From NCBI RefSeq assembly GCF_014651875.1, contig NZ_BMXS01000001.1, forward strand, positions 186,001 through 250,000: DNA of 64,000 nt. Reading direction: 5' to 3'. This document shows, one piece after another, positions 1 to 7,422 of this stretch. This DNA is from Litchfieldella qijiaojingensis. GTDB taxonomy: Bacteria; Pseudomonadota; Gammaproteobacteria; Pseudomonadales; Halomonadaceae. Positions within the stretch are counted from its first letter, which is position 1, and every line of letters starts with the position of its first letter. The notes below the pieces were generated by a model. It worked only from the letters and a program-made list of their open reading frames with translations. It was not told the DNA's origin and did not search any database. The position numbers were made by a program, and so were the translations under genes.

Positions 1-500
1 TGGCCAGAGAGCACGGGCTGCAATCTCTCGAGGATCTCAGCGAATATCTGGCGCAAGGCGGTGAGTTCAAGTTCGCCGCTAGTGCCGAGTTCGTCGAATC
101 GCCATCCGCGCTGCCGGCTTTTCAACAAGCCTATGGTTTCGAGCTGTCCCCCAATCAACTCGTGGTCCTGTCGGGCGGCAACACGGCGGCGACCATGCGT
201 GCCGCAGCGTTGCAGACGGATGGTGTCAATGCCGCTATGACCTATGGCACCGATGGTGGTCTCAATGCCCTGGATCTGGTGGTACTCGAGGATACCCTTG
301 GAGTGCAGCCAGTCTATCAGCCAACCCCCGTGATACGTGAGTCGGTGCTCGAAACCTACCCGCGGATCGAGTCTCTGCTGTCACCGGTGTTCGAATCCCT
401 CGACCTCGAGACACTGCAACGCCTCAACGGCGAGGTCGCCGTGGGCGGGGCCGACCCGAGCCAGGTCGCTGCCGACTATCTCGATTCACTGGATCTCTGA
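1..500 (+). CDS. osmF: Glycine betaine/choline-type ABC transporter substrate-binding protein, OsmF/YehZ family (5' truncated)
   Basis: Only the C-terminal ~165 codons are present; the frame is open from base 3 to the stop at 498-500 and the start lies left of the window. It would be the periplasmic binding protein that delivers a quaternary-amine compatible solute to the permeases encoded next. Visible features are the motif VLSGGNTAATMRAAAL and the stretch AMTYGTDGGLNALDL, which fit the OpuAC/QAT-type binding fold, and a C-terminal segment with NGEVAVGGADPSQVAADYL typical of this family. It is followed 13 bp later by yehY, and the order binding protein, permease, ATPase, permease is that of the E. 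coli yehZYXW operon. The exact substrate cannot be read from the sequence. Confidence 0.85.
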   Translation, partial: AREHGLQSLEDLSEYLAQGGEFKFAASAEFVESPSALPAFQQAYGFELSPNQLVVLSGGNTAATMRAAALQTDGVNAAMTYGTDGGLNALDLVVLEDTLGVQPVYQPTPVIRESVLETYPRIESLLSPVFESLDLETLQRLNGEVAVGGADPSQVAADYLDSLDL

Positions 501-513
501 TAGCGTCGGCACC

Positions 514-1686
514 ATGTCCGACGCCATGCAATCTCCGAATCGCGTCATCGTTGCCCTGACGACGCTAGCCCTGCTGGTGCTACATGGCCTGGAGCTGGTC
601 AGCGTCCAGCCTAACCGCATCGTGCCAGGCGAAGCCTATCGCCTGGGAGAGATCATGGGGCCGTTTGATGCCGTGTTGCTGTCGCTGCCTTTGCTGGCCG
701 GCTTGTGGCTGGCTTGGCATCCCACCGTGAGGAGGCTGCGTCTGTTGCTCGGCCTCGATGTGGCATTGTTGATCGCATTGCCTTGGGCCTTGGCAGCCTT
801 CTCTCTGGCCTTCGTCGATTCTGGGCAGCCCTACGCCAGGGCCGGTATCGGCGCAGGCGTCTGGAGCCTGCTGTTCCTGTTGCTGTTGATTCTGATCGAG
901 CTACGCACCCGATTGAATCCGACACGCGGTGCGTTGCTGCTGGTCGGCGGACTGGTGCTGGGTTCGTTGACGCTCGCCCTGGTATCGGGATGGCTCGATA
1001 CGCTGGCCCTGCTGCGGGAATACGCCAGTCGTCGCGAACAGTTCACGTCCGCCTTGCTGTATCACTTGTGGCTGGTCGGGGCGGCCGTGTCGCTGAGCCT
1101 AGTCATCGGTTTTGCCCTGGCGCTGACGATTCGCAGCTTCACTCGTCTGCAAACGACCACGTTCGGGGTGCTGAGCGTGATTCAGACGATTCCGAGCCTG
1201 GCCCTGTTCGGGCTGTTGCTGGCACCGTTGGCATGGCTGGCGGCGCGTTATCCGCTGCTTGCCGAGTTGGGGGTGCAAGGGATCGGTTGGACACCTGCAT
1301 TGATTGCATTGGTTGGCTACAGCCTGCTGCCAATGACGCGCAACACCTTCGTGGCCCTGGAGGAAGTACCGCCCGACGTGATCGAAGCCGCGCGCGGCAT
1401 GGGCATGAGCCCCTGGCAAATCTTCTTCCAGGTGCGCCTGCCACTAGGTTTGCCAGTGCTGCTGGAGGGGATTCGTGTCACTACCATCCAGGCGGTTGGC
1501 CTGGCCGCCGTCGCGGCACTGATTGGGGCCGGAGGGCTCGGCACCTTCATCTTCCAGGGACTGGGCCAGGCGGCCATGGATCTGGTGGTGTTGGGCGCGT
1601 TACCGATCCTCGTCATGGCGCTGATCGTAGATGCCGGCTTCAGTGCGCTAGCGGCATATTTCCGGCGTGGAGTCGTGCATGATTGA
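514..1686 (+). CDS. yehY: ABC transporter permease, YehY family
   Basis: Inner-membrane permease of 390 residues, close to the ~385 of E. coli YehY. The N-terminal ~180 residues form several hydrophobic segments that are extra relative to ordinary OpuAB/ProW permeases; the C-terminal half is the BPD_transp_1 domain with the coupling EAA-type loop at EAARGMGMSPWQIFFQVRLP. ATG 514 was chosen because it lies just after the osmF stop; ATG 526 is an alternative, and the upstream in-frame extension lies wholly inside osmF. The end overlaps the start of yehX by 8 bp, which suggests translational coupling. Family assignment is firm, substrate is inferred from the operon. Confidence 0.88.
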   Translation: MSDAMQSPNRVIVALTTLALLVLHGLELVSVQPNRIVPGEAYRLGEIMGPFDAVLLSLPLLAGLWLAWHPTVRRLRLLLGLDVALLIALPWALAAFSLAFVDSGQPYARAGIGAGVWSLLFLLLLILIELRTRLNPTRGALLLVGGLVLGSLTLALVSGWLDTLALLREYASRREQFTSALLYHLWLVGAAVSLSLVIGFALALTIRSFTRLQTTTFGVLSVIQTIPSLALFGLLLAPLAWLAARYPLLAELGVQGIGWTPALIALVGYSLLPMTRNTFVALEEVPPDVIEAARGMGMSPWQIFFQVRLPLGLPVLLEGIRVTTIQAVGLAAVAALIGAGGLGTFIFQGLGQAAMDLVVLGALPILVMALIVDAGFSALAAYFRRGVVHD

Positions 1687-2623
1687 ACTGCAGGAGGTCA
1701 GCAAGGTATTCGGCCGCGAGCGGGCAGTGGATGGCATTTCGCTGACGGTGGCCAATGGCGAGCTGTGCGTGCTGGTGGGCACCTCGGGCTGTGGCAAGTC
1801 GACCACGCTACGCATGATCAACCGGTTGATCGAGCACAGTGCGGGTCAGATCTTGATCGATGGTCGGCAGATCCGCTCGTTCAATGAGCAGGTACTGCGG
1901 CGGCGCATCGGCTATGCCATCCAGAACACCGGTCTGTTTCCTCACTGGTCGGTGGCGCGCAACATTGGCCTGGTGCCGCGTTTGCTGAAGTGGATGCCGG
2001 CCCGTATCGATGTTCGAGTTACCGAGCTGATGGAGTTACTGGGCCTCGATCCGGCGGTCTTCGCCGAGAAGATGCCCGCTCAGCTTTCCGGCGGCCAGGC
2101 TCAGCGTGTCGGCGTGGCGCGTGCACTGGCCGCAGATCCGGATATCCTGCTGATGGACGAGCCTTTCGGGGCGCTCGATCCGATCACTCGCGAAACCCTG
2201 CAGGACGAGTTGCTGCGGCTGCAGTCGCGGCTCAGGAAGACCATCGTTTTCGTCACTCATGACATGGACGAAGCTCTCAAGCTCGCCGATCGCATCGTGG
2301 TCATGAGTCAGGGGCGCATCGTGCAGCAGGGCACACCTCAGGCTCTGCTACGTGAACCGGCGAATGGTTTCGTCGAATCGCTGCTTGGAGGGGCGGACCG
2401 AGGGCTCAAGCAGGCTGGCCTGACTCGGGTGGCTGCCCGGATGCAGCCGCTGGGTACTTCCCGCCCCAGTCGATCCGATCCATCGGTCGGTATCGATGAC
2501 AGTCTGCGTTTGGCGCTGTCGCTGATGCTCTGGCATCACTGTGAGAGCCTGACGGTCGTCGATGGGACTGGACGTCCGGTAGGAACTCTATCACTGCACG
2601 ATCTGCTCAAGGCAGCACCATGA
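1679..2623 (+). CDS. yehX: ABC transporter ATP-binding protein, YehX family (glycine betaine/choline class)
   Basis: Cytoplasmic ATPase of 314 residues. Walker A is GTSGCGKSTT (residues ~36-45), the Q-loop follows at AIQNTGLFPH, the signature is LSGGQAQRVG and Walker B is ILLMDEPFGALDP. After the nucleotide-binding domain there is a C-terminal tail of ~65 residues ending in SLTVVDGTGRPVGTLSLHDLL that looks like one CBS motif, as in OpuA/OpuC ATPases where such domains sense ionic strength. ATG 1679 gives the usual MIELQEVSKVFG start; a TTG at 1667 is less likely. It overlaps yehY by 8 bp and yehW by 4 bp. Confidence 0.9.
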   Translation: MIELQEVSKVFGRERAVDGISLTVANGELCVLVGTSGCGKSTTLRMINRLIEHSAGQILIDGRQIRSFNEQVLRRRIGYAIQNTGLFPHWSVARNIGLVPRLLKWMPARIDVRVTELMELLGLDPAVFAEKMPAQLSGGQAQRVGVARALAADPDILLMDEPFGALDPITRETLQDELLRLQSRLRKTIVFVTHDMDEALKLADRIVVMSQGRIVQQGTPQALLREPANGFVESLLGGADRGLKQAGLTRVAARMQPLGTSRPSRSDPSVGIDDSLRLALSLMLWHHCESLTVVDGTGRPVGTLSLHDLLKAAP

Positions 2624-3372
2624 AGCGGCTGGCGGAAAGCATGTGGCAGCGTCCGTCCCTGTGGGAATGGTGGGTTCCCTTGGCATGGCTGGCGGCACTG
2701 CTGGGCATGGTGCTGGCGATACCCTGGCTGGAGGATGTCTTTCGCCAAATCGCCCCCAATAGCCGTTCGGTGATTTATCAGCGCAATGCCTTCCTGACGC
2801 TGGTGGTCAACCATATGGCCATCGTCGGCGTGGCTTCGCTGGTAGCCATCATTGCCGGGGTGGGGGCGGCGGTGATGGTGACTCGCTCCTGGGGGCGCGA
2901 TTTCCTGCCGCTGGTCGCCCAACTCGCTTCCATGGGGCAGACATTTCCTCCGGTGGCCGTGCTGGCTCTCTCGGTACCGATGCTGGGATTCGGGACCGAG
3001 CCGACGATCGTTGCCTTGGTTCTCTACGGTCTGTTACCGATCGTTCGCAACACCTTGGTCGGCTTGCAGGGAATCGATGCCGACGTGCTGGAAGCGGCGC
3101 GTGGCATGGGCATGTCGGGTGGTCAGGTCCTGTGGCAAGTGGAGTTTCCTCTCGCATTGACGGTCATCGTCGCTGGTATCCGCACGTCAGTGACCATCAA
3201 CATCGCCACCGCCGCCATAGGATCGACGATCGGGGCCAAGACGCTGGGCGAACCCATCATTGCTGGCATCGTCAATGGCAACACCGCTTACATCCTGCAA
3301 GGTGCTCTGCTTATCGCCCTGTTGGCGCTATGCGTGGACAGCGCCTTCGAGCGTGTTTCCCGACACCTGTAA
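2620..3372 (+). CDS. yehW: ABC transporter permease, YehW family
   Basis: Second permease of the importer, 250 residues (E. coli YehW is ~243). It has about six hydrophobic segments and the EAA-type loop EAARGMGMSGGQVLWQVEFP, nearly identical in form to that of YehY, so the two would make a heterodimer served by one YehX dimer. The start overlaps the yehX stop (ATGA). It is the last gene of the operon; no clear rho-independent terminator follows, and a 201-bp gap leads to the bkd genes. Confidence 0.88.
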   Translation: MKRLAESMWQRPSLWEWWVPLAWLAALLGMVLAIPWLEDVFRQIAPNSRSVIYQRNAFLTLVVNHMAIVGVASLVAIIAGVGAAVMVTRSWGRDFLPLVAQLASMGQTFPPVAVLALSVPMLGFGTEPTIVALVLYGLLPIVRNTLVGLQGIDADVLEAARGMGMSGGQVLWQVEFPLALTVIVAGIRTSVTINIATAAIGSTIGAKTLGEPIIAGIVNGNTAYILQGALLIALLALCVDSAFERVSRHL

Positions 3373-3430
3373 CCGTACGGCGTATCGACTAACGTCGTAT
3401 CCCGAATGGCATGTTCCGTGCCGGATTTTA

Positions 3431-3444
3431 CGTTAACGTTAACG
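3431..3444. promoter_or_regulatory. Perfect 14-bp palindrome upstream of the bkd genes, candidate operator
   Basis: CGTTAACGTTAACG is its own reverse complement and is preceded by TTTTA, so the segment reads TTTTACGTTAACGTTAACGG. It sits 130-143 bp before the E1alpha ATG. As I recall, MerR-family LiuR regulators of branched-chain amino acid degradation bind sites of the TTTACGTT-ACGT type, so this may be such a site; no regulator gene adjoins it. Confidence 0.4.
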
Positions 3445-3497
3445 GTAGATTGAGCAATCGGTAACGTTGGTGGAGTGAATATCGAATCCCGCTAACA

Positions 3498-3516
3498 TTG
3501 AACTACAGTTGAACTA
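3498..3516 (+). repeat. Direct repeat of TTGAACTA, 11-bp period
   Basis: TTGAACTA occurs at 3498-3505 and again at 3509-3516, so the two copies lie one helical turn apart, about 60 bp before the E1alpha start codon. This could be a regulator half-site pair or part of the promoter; nothing in the sequence decides which. Confidence 0.35.
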
Positions 3517-3573
3517 ACCGCACCCCCACAAGGGGAGTGGCGTTCCTCAAGCCATTACCCAAGGAAGAGGACC

Positions 3574-4758
3574 ATGACGACAACGAGATCCGAGGTCACC
3601 TATACCCCGACCTTCACCGACGGTGACGAGTTTCGTCTTCCCACTTTCAAGCTCCTGCAGCAGGACGGCACGCTCTACGACGGTGCCGAAGCCCCCGACC
3701 TGGACCGTGACAAGGCCTTGCGCATCTATCGCGCCATGCTCTTCACGCGTGTGCTCGACGAACGCATGATGGCGGCCCAGCGCCAGGGGCGGTTGAGCTT
3801 CTACATGCAGTGCACCGGCGAGGAAGCCGCAGTCATCGGCAGTACGGCTGCGTTGGACGATGCCGACATGATCATGGCTCAGTATCGTGAGCAGGGAGCC
3901 CTGGCCTATCGCGGCTTCACCACCGACGAGTTCATGAATCAGTTGTTCGGCAACGAGCAGGACTACGGCAAGGGACGGCAGATGCCGATCCACTACGGCT
4001 CGGCCAAGCTCCACTACATGACCATTTCCTCGCCGCTGGCCACGCAGATTCCCCAGGCCGTGGGCTATGCCTATGGCCAGAAGCTGGCTGGAGAGAAGCA
4101 CTGCACCATCACCTACTTTGGCGAGGGGGCAGCCTCGGAAGGGGACTTCCATGCCGCCTTAAACATGGCCACGGTGCACAAGGTGCCGGTGATCTTCTTC
4201 TGCCGCAACAACGGCTACGCAATTTCCACTCCCACCATCGAGCAGTTCGCCGCCGATGGAGTGGCACCGCGAGCGTTCGGTTACAAGATGCAGGTCATCC
4301 GGGTCGATGGTAACGATGTCCTGGCCGTTCATGAAGCCACCAGGATCGCCCGTCGCATGGTGGTCGAGAACAACAGCCCGGTACTGATCGAGGCCATGAC
4401 TTACCGCCTCGCGGCGCATTCGTCGTCCGACGACCCTTCCGGCTATCGCAGCAGAAAGGAGGAGGAAGCATGGCGGGAAAAGGATCCCATTCTGCGCATG
4501 CGGCACTGGTTGCAGGATCGGGAGTGGTGGAGCGAAGACGACGAAAAGGCCCTGCAGGAAAGCTTGCGCCGCGAGGTGCTCGAAACCATGAAACGCGCCG
4601 AGAAGCGCCAACCGCCGGCGCTGGAAACGCTGGTCAGCGACGTCTATGACGTCATCACCCCGGCGCTTGCCGAGCAGCTCGAGCAACTCAAGGCGCATAT
4701 TCGCAAGTATCCGGAGGCCTATCCGAAGAGCGCTGGCCGAGGCAAGGGAGGAGCGTGA
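3574..4758 (+). CDS. bkdA1: Branched-chain 2-oxoacid dehydrogenase E1 component, alpha subunit
   Basis: Decarboxylates the 2-oxoacids of Leu, Ile and Val with thiamine diphosphate, together with the beta subunit encoded next. The 394-residue length matches BCKDH rather than shorter PDH E1alpha. The ThDP/Mg motif is [16 protein letters not shown]...FFCRNNGYA, and [13 protein letters not shown] and [12 protein letters not shown] match the mammalian BCKDHA pattern. The active-site loop [17 protein letters not shown] (residues 277-293) keeps serines at the two places that BCKDH kinase phosphorylates in mammals (S285 and S293 here). An AAGGAAGAGG ribosome site lies at about 3560-3569. E1beta starts 1 bp after the stop. 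Whether the branched-chain or another 2-oxoacid is the true substrate is inferred from similarity. Confidence 0.9.
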   Translation: MTTTRSEVTYTPTFTDGDEFRLPTFKLLQQDGTLYDGAEAPDLDRDKALRIYRAMLFTRVLDERMMAAQRQGRLSFYMQCTGEEAAVIGSTAALDDADMIMAQYREQGALAYRGFTTDEFMNQLFGNEQDYGKGRQMPIHYGSAKLHYMTISSPLATQIPQAVGYAYGQKLAGEKHCTITYFGEGAASEGDFHAALNMATVHKVPVIFFCRNNGYAISTPTIEQFAADGVAPRAFGYKMQVIRVDGNDVLAVHEATRIARRMVVENNSPVLIEAMTYRLAAHSSSDDPSGYRSRKEEEAWREKDPILRMRHWLQDREWWSEDDEKALQESLRREVLETMKRAEKRQPPALETLVSDVYDVITPALAEQLEQLKAHIRKYPEAYPKSAGRGKGGA

Positions 4759-4759
4759 C

Positions 4760-5737
4760 ATGGCGAAGATGAACATGCTGCAGGCCATCAACAATGCCCT
4801 GGATATCGCCATGGCCGCCGACGAAGGGGTACTGTGCTTCGGTGAAGACGTGGGGGAGTTCGGCGGGGTGTTTCGCGCCACCAGCAATCTGCAGCAGAAA
4901 TACGGCAAGACGCGCTGCTTCAATACGCCGCTGGTGGAGCAGGGCATCATCGGTTTTGCCAACGGGCTCGCCGCACAGGGGTCGATCCCCGTGGCAGAGA
5001 TCCAGTTCGCCGATTACATCTTTCCGGCCTTCGACCAGATCGTCAACGAAACGGCCAAGTTCCGTTATCGTTCAGGCAACCTCTTCAATGTCGGTGGGCT
5101 GACCATTCGGGCACCCTATGGTGGCGGCATTTCCGGCGGGCATTACCATTCGCAGTCGCCGGAAGCCTATTTCGCTCATACCCCGGGGTTGAAGGTCGTG
5201 GTGCCGCGCAACCCTCATCAGGCCAAGGGGCTGCTGCTGGGATCGATCCGCGATCAAAACCCGGTGTTGTTCTTCGAGCCCAAACGGCTGTACCGCGCAT
5301 CCACCGGCGAGGTGCCGGAAAGCGATTATCAGCTTCCTCTGGGCGAGGCCGAAGTCATCAAGGAAGGCGATGACATCACCGTGCTGGGTTGGGGCGCGCA
5401 GATGGAGGTGATCGAACGGACCGTCGAGCTGGCCGAAAAGGAGGGCATTTCCTGCGAGGTCATCGACTTGCGCACCATCCTGCCCTGGGACGTGGAAACC
5501 GTGGCCGAGTCGGTGCTCAAGACCGGACGGTTGGTGGTGACCCATGAAGCGCCCTTGACCGGTGGCTTTGCCGGCGAGATCGCTGCCGCCATCCAGACGC
5601 GTTGCTTTCTCTATCTGGAATCGCCCATTGTCCGCGTGACCGGGCTGGATACTCCCTTCCCGCTGACCCTGGAGAAGGAGTACATGCCCGATCATCTGAA
5701 GATCTTCGAGGCCATCAAGGCCAGCATCGAGTTCTAG
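4760..5737 (+). CDS. bkdA2: Branched-chain 2-oxoacid dehydrogenase E1 component, beta subunit
   Basis: 325 residues; forms the alpha2beta2 E1 with BkdA1. Recognised by [16 protein letters not shown] near the N-terminus, [17 protein letters not shown] and the central [15 protein letters not shown], followed by the C-terminal transketolase domain with [20 protein letters not shown] 4760 starts the typical [18 protein letters not shown] and is preceded by GGAGG at 4748-4752 inside the end of bkdA1; the upstream in-frame extension overlaps bkdA1 and is not needed. Same operon as its neighbours. Confidence 0.92.
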   Translation: MAKMNMLQAINNALDIAMAADEGVLCFGEDVGEFGGVFRATSNLQQKYGKTRCFNTPLVEQGIIGFANGLAAQGSIPVAEIQFADYIFPAFDQIVNETAKFRYRSGNLFNVGGLTIRAPYGGGISGGHYHSQSPEAYFAHTPGLKVVVPRNPHQAKGLLLGSIRDQNPVLFFEPKRLYRASTGEVPESDYQLPLGEAEVIKEGDDITVLGWGAQMEVIERTVELAEKEGISCEVIDLRTILPWDVETVAESVLKTGRLVVTHEAPLTGGFAGEIAAAIQTRCFLYLESPIVRVTGLDTPFPLTLEKEYMPDHLKIFEAIKASIEF

Positions 5738-5763
5738 GTCGATATCAGGACAGGAGCGCAACC

Positions 5764-7401
5764 ATGAGTGATTTTATGCTGCCCGATATCGGCGAAGGTA
5801 TCGTGGAGTGCGAGCTGGTCAAATGGCTGGTCAGCGAAGGCGATATGATCGAGGAAGATCAGCCAGTGGCCGAAGTGATGACCGACAAGGCGCTAGTGGA
5901 GATTCCGGCTCCTTACCGGGGGCGCGTCAGCCGGCTCTATTATCGCGAGGGCGAGATCGCCAAAGTCCATCAGCCCTTGTTCGCCCTGGTCGCCGAAGGT
6001 GGAGAGCAGGCAGAGACTAGCGACACGCCGATGTCGTCGAAAGACGAAGAAGAGCTCGCGGGCGAGTCAGCGCAGGAGCAAGCCCCCCCGAAAGAGCCTG
6101 CGAGGGTTGTCGCGGCGAGCGAGACGGGTGAAGAGCAAAGCGAGGACTTCATCCTGCCGGATATCGGCGAGGGAATCGTCGAGTGCGAAGTGGTCGAGTG
6201 GCGCATCGGCGAGGGCGACGAGATCGAGGAAGACCAGCCCGTGGTCGATGTGATGACCGACAAGGCGATGGTCGAGATCACGGCGCCCAAGGCAGGGCGG
6301 GTGACTCACCGCTACTACGCGAAAGGCGAAAGTGCACGGGTGCATTCGCCACTGTTTGCCTTCGTTCCCCGGGATCGCCAGGAAGGCGTGAAGCCAGCGA
6401 CTTCCGCCGCGCCGCCGCGCCATGCGCCAACCGTCGAGCCCGGCGAGGGTGAGGTCACGCATGCTGGGGTAAACCTTCGACGCCAGCGAATTCCTGCCAG
6501 TCCGGCGGTGCGCCGGCTGGTACGTGAACATGGCCTGACGTTAGCCGATATCCCAGGTTCGGGAAAGGATGGCCGAGTGCTCAAGGCCGATGTTCTTGCA
6601 TATCTCGAAAGACGGCCCGAGCCTGTGCGTGGCGCTGCCCGGCCACAACAGGCCGAGACAAGAAGAGAGGAACGAGCGAGAGTCGAGCGCGAGCGAGAGG
6701 TCCGCATCGAACCGATCAAGGGCATGCAGGCTGTGATGGCCCGGCGCATGGCGGAAGCGGCCTCTACCATCCCTCACTTCACCTACGGCGACGAGATCGA
6801 TGTCACCGAACTCTTGGCCTTGCGCGAGCGTCTCAAGGATGAAGCACAGGCACAGGGGACGCGCTTGACGCTGATGCCGTTCTTCATGAAGGCCGTGGCG
6901 CTGGCGGTAAGGGAATTCCCGATTCTCAATAGCCGGATCAACGACGAGGTGACCGAAATCCACTATCAGCCTCACTGCAATATCGGCATGGCGGTGGACG
7001 GCCGGGGGGGGTTGATCGTGCCCAACGTCAAGAGCGTCGAGCGTCTGTCCTTGTTGGAGATTGCCGCTGAAGTGGCGCGCCTGACCGAAGCCGCTCGCGA
7101 AGGGCGTGTCGGGCAGGCGGATCTCAAGGACGGTACCATCAGCATTTCCAATATCGGGGCGTTGGGAGGCACCTATGCGTCGCCGATCATCAATGCGCCC
7201 GAGGTGGCCATTGTCGCCCTCGGCCGGGTCCAACGGCTGCCACGCTTCGACGATCACGGTGGGGTGATCGAGCGAGCGATCATGACCGTTAGCTGGGCCG
7301 GGGACCACCGCATCATCGATGGCGGCACCATCGCGCGCTTCTGCAATCGCTGGAAAGGCTATCTCGAATCGCCTCAGTCGATGCTGTTGCAAATGGGTTG
7401 A
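5764..7401 (+). CDS. bkdB: Dihydrolipoyl acyltransferase E2 of the branched-chain 2-oxoacid dehydrogenase complex
   Basis: Core enzyme of 545 residues that transfers the acyl group to CoA. Domain order: lipoyl domain 1 (lipoyl lysine K42 in EVMTDKALVEI), linker rich in Glu/Ala, lipoyl domain 2 (K167 in DVMTDKAMVEI), linker, peripheral subunit-binding domain at ~243-281 (PASPAVRRLVREHGL), then the catalytic domain ending in DHRIIDGG with H515 and D519. Two lipoyl domains are more than the single one of Pseudomonas BkdB. ATG 5764 follows GGAGCG and starts MSDFMLPDIGEGIVECE. No E3 (dihydrolipoyl dehydrogenase) gene follows; the kinase gene does. Confidence 0.92.
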   Translation: MSDFMLPDIGEGIVECELVKWLVSEGDMIEEDQPVAEVMTDKALVEIPAPYRGRVSRLYYREGEIAKVHQPLFALVAEGGEQAETSDTPMSSKDEEELAGESAQEQAPPKEPARVVAASETGEEQSEDFILPDIGEGIVECEVVEWRIGEGDEIEEDQPVVDVMTDKAMVEITAPKAGRVTHRYYAKGESARVHSPLFAFVPRDRQEGVKPATSAAPPRHAPTVEPGEGEVTHAGVNLRRQRIPASPAVRRLVREHGLTLADIPGSGKDGRVLKADVLAYLERRPEPVRGAARPQQAETRREERARVEREREVRIEPIKGMQAVMARRMAEAASTIPHFTYGDEIDVTELLALRERLKDEAQAQGTRLTLMPFFMKAVALAVREFPILNSRINDEVTEIHYQPHCNIGMAVDGRGGLIVPNVKSVERLSLLEIAAEVARLTEAAREGRVGQADLKDGTISISNIGALGGTYASPIINAPEVAIVALGRVQRLPRFDDHGGVIERAIMTVSWAGDHRIIDGGTIARFCNRWKGYLESPQSMLLQMG

Positions 7402-7422
7402 CGATAGCGAGGTCGGCCGGTC

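Noticed and set aside
337-513. Upstream in-frame extension of yehY
   Set aside because: It lies inside the confirmed osmF coding sequence in another frame; ATG 514 fits family length.
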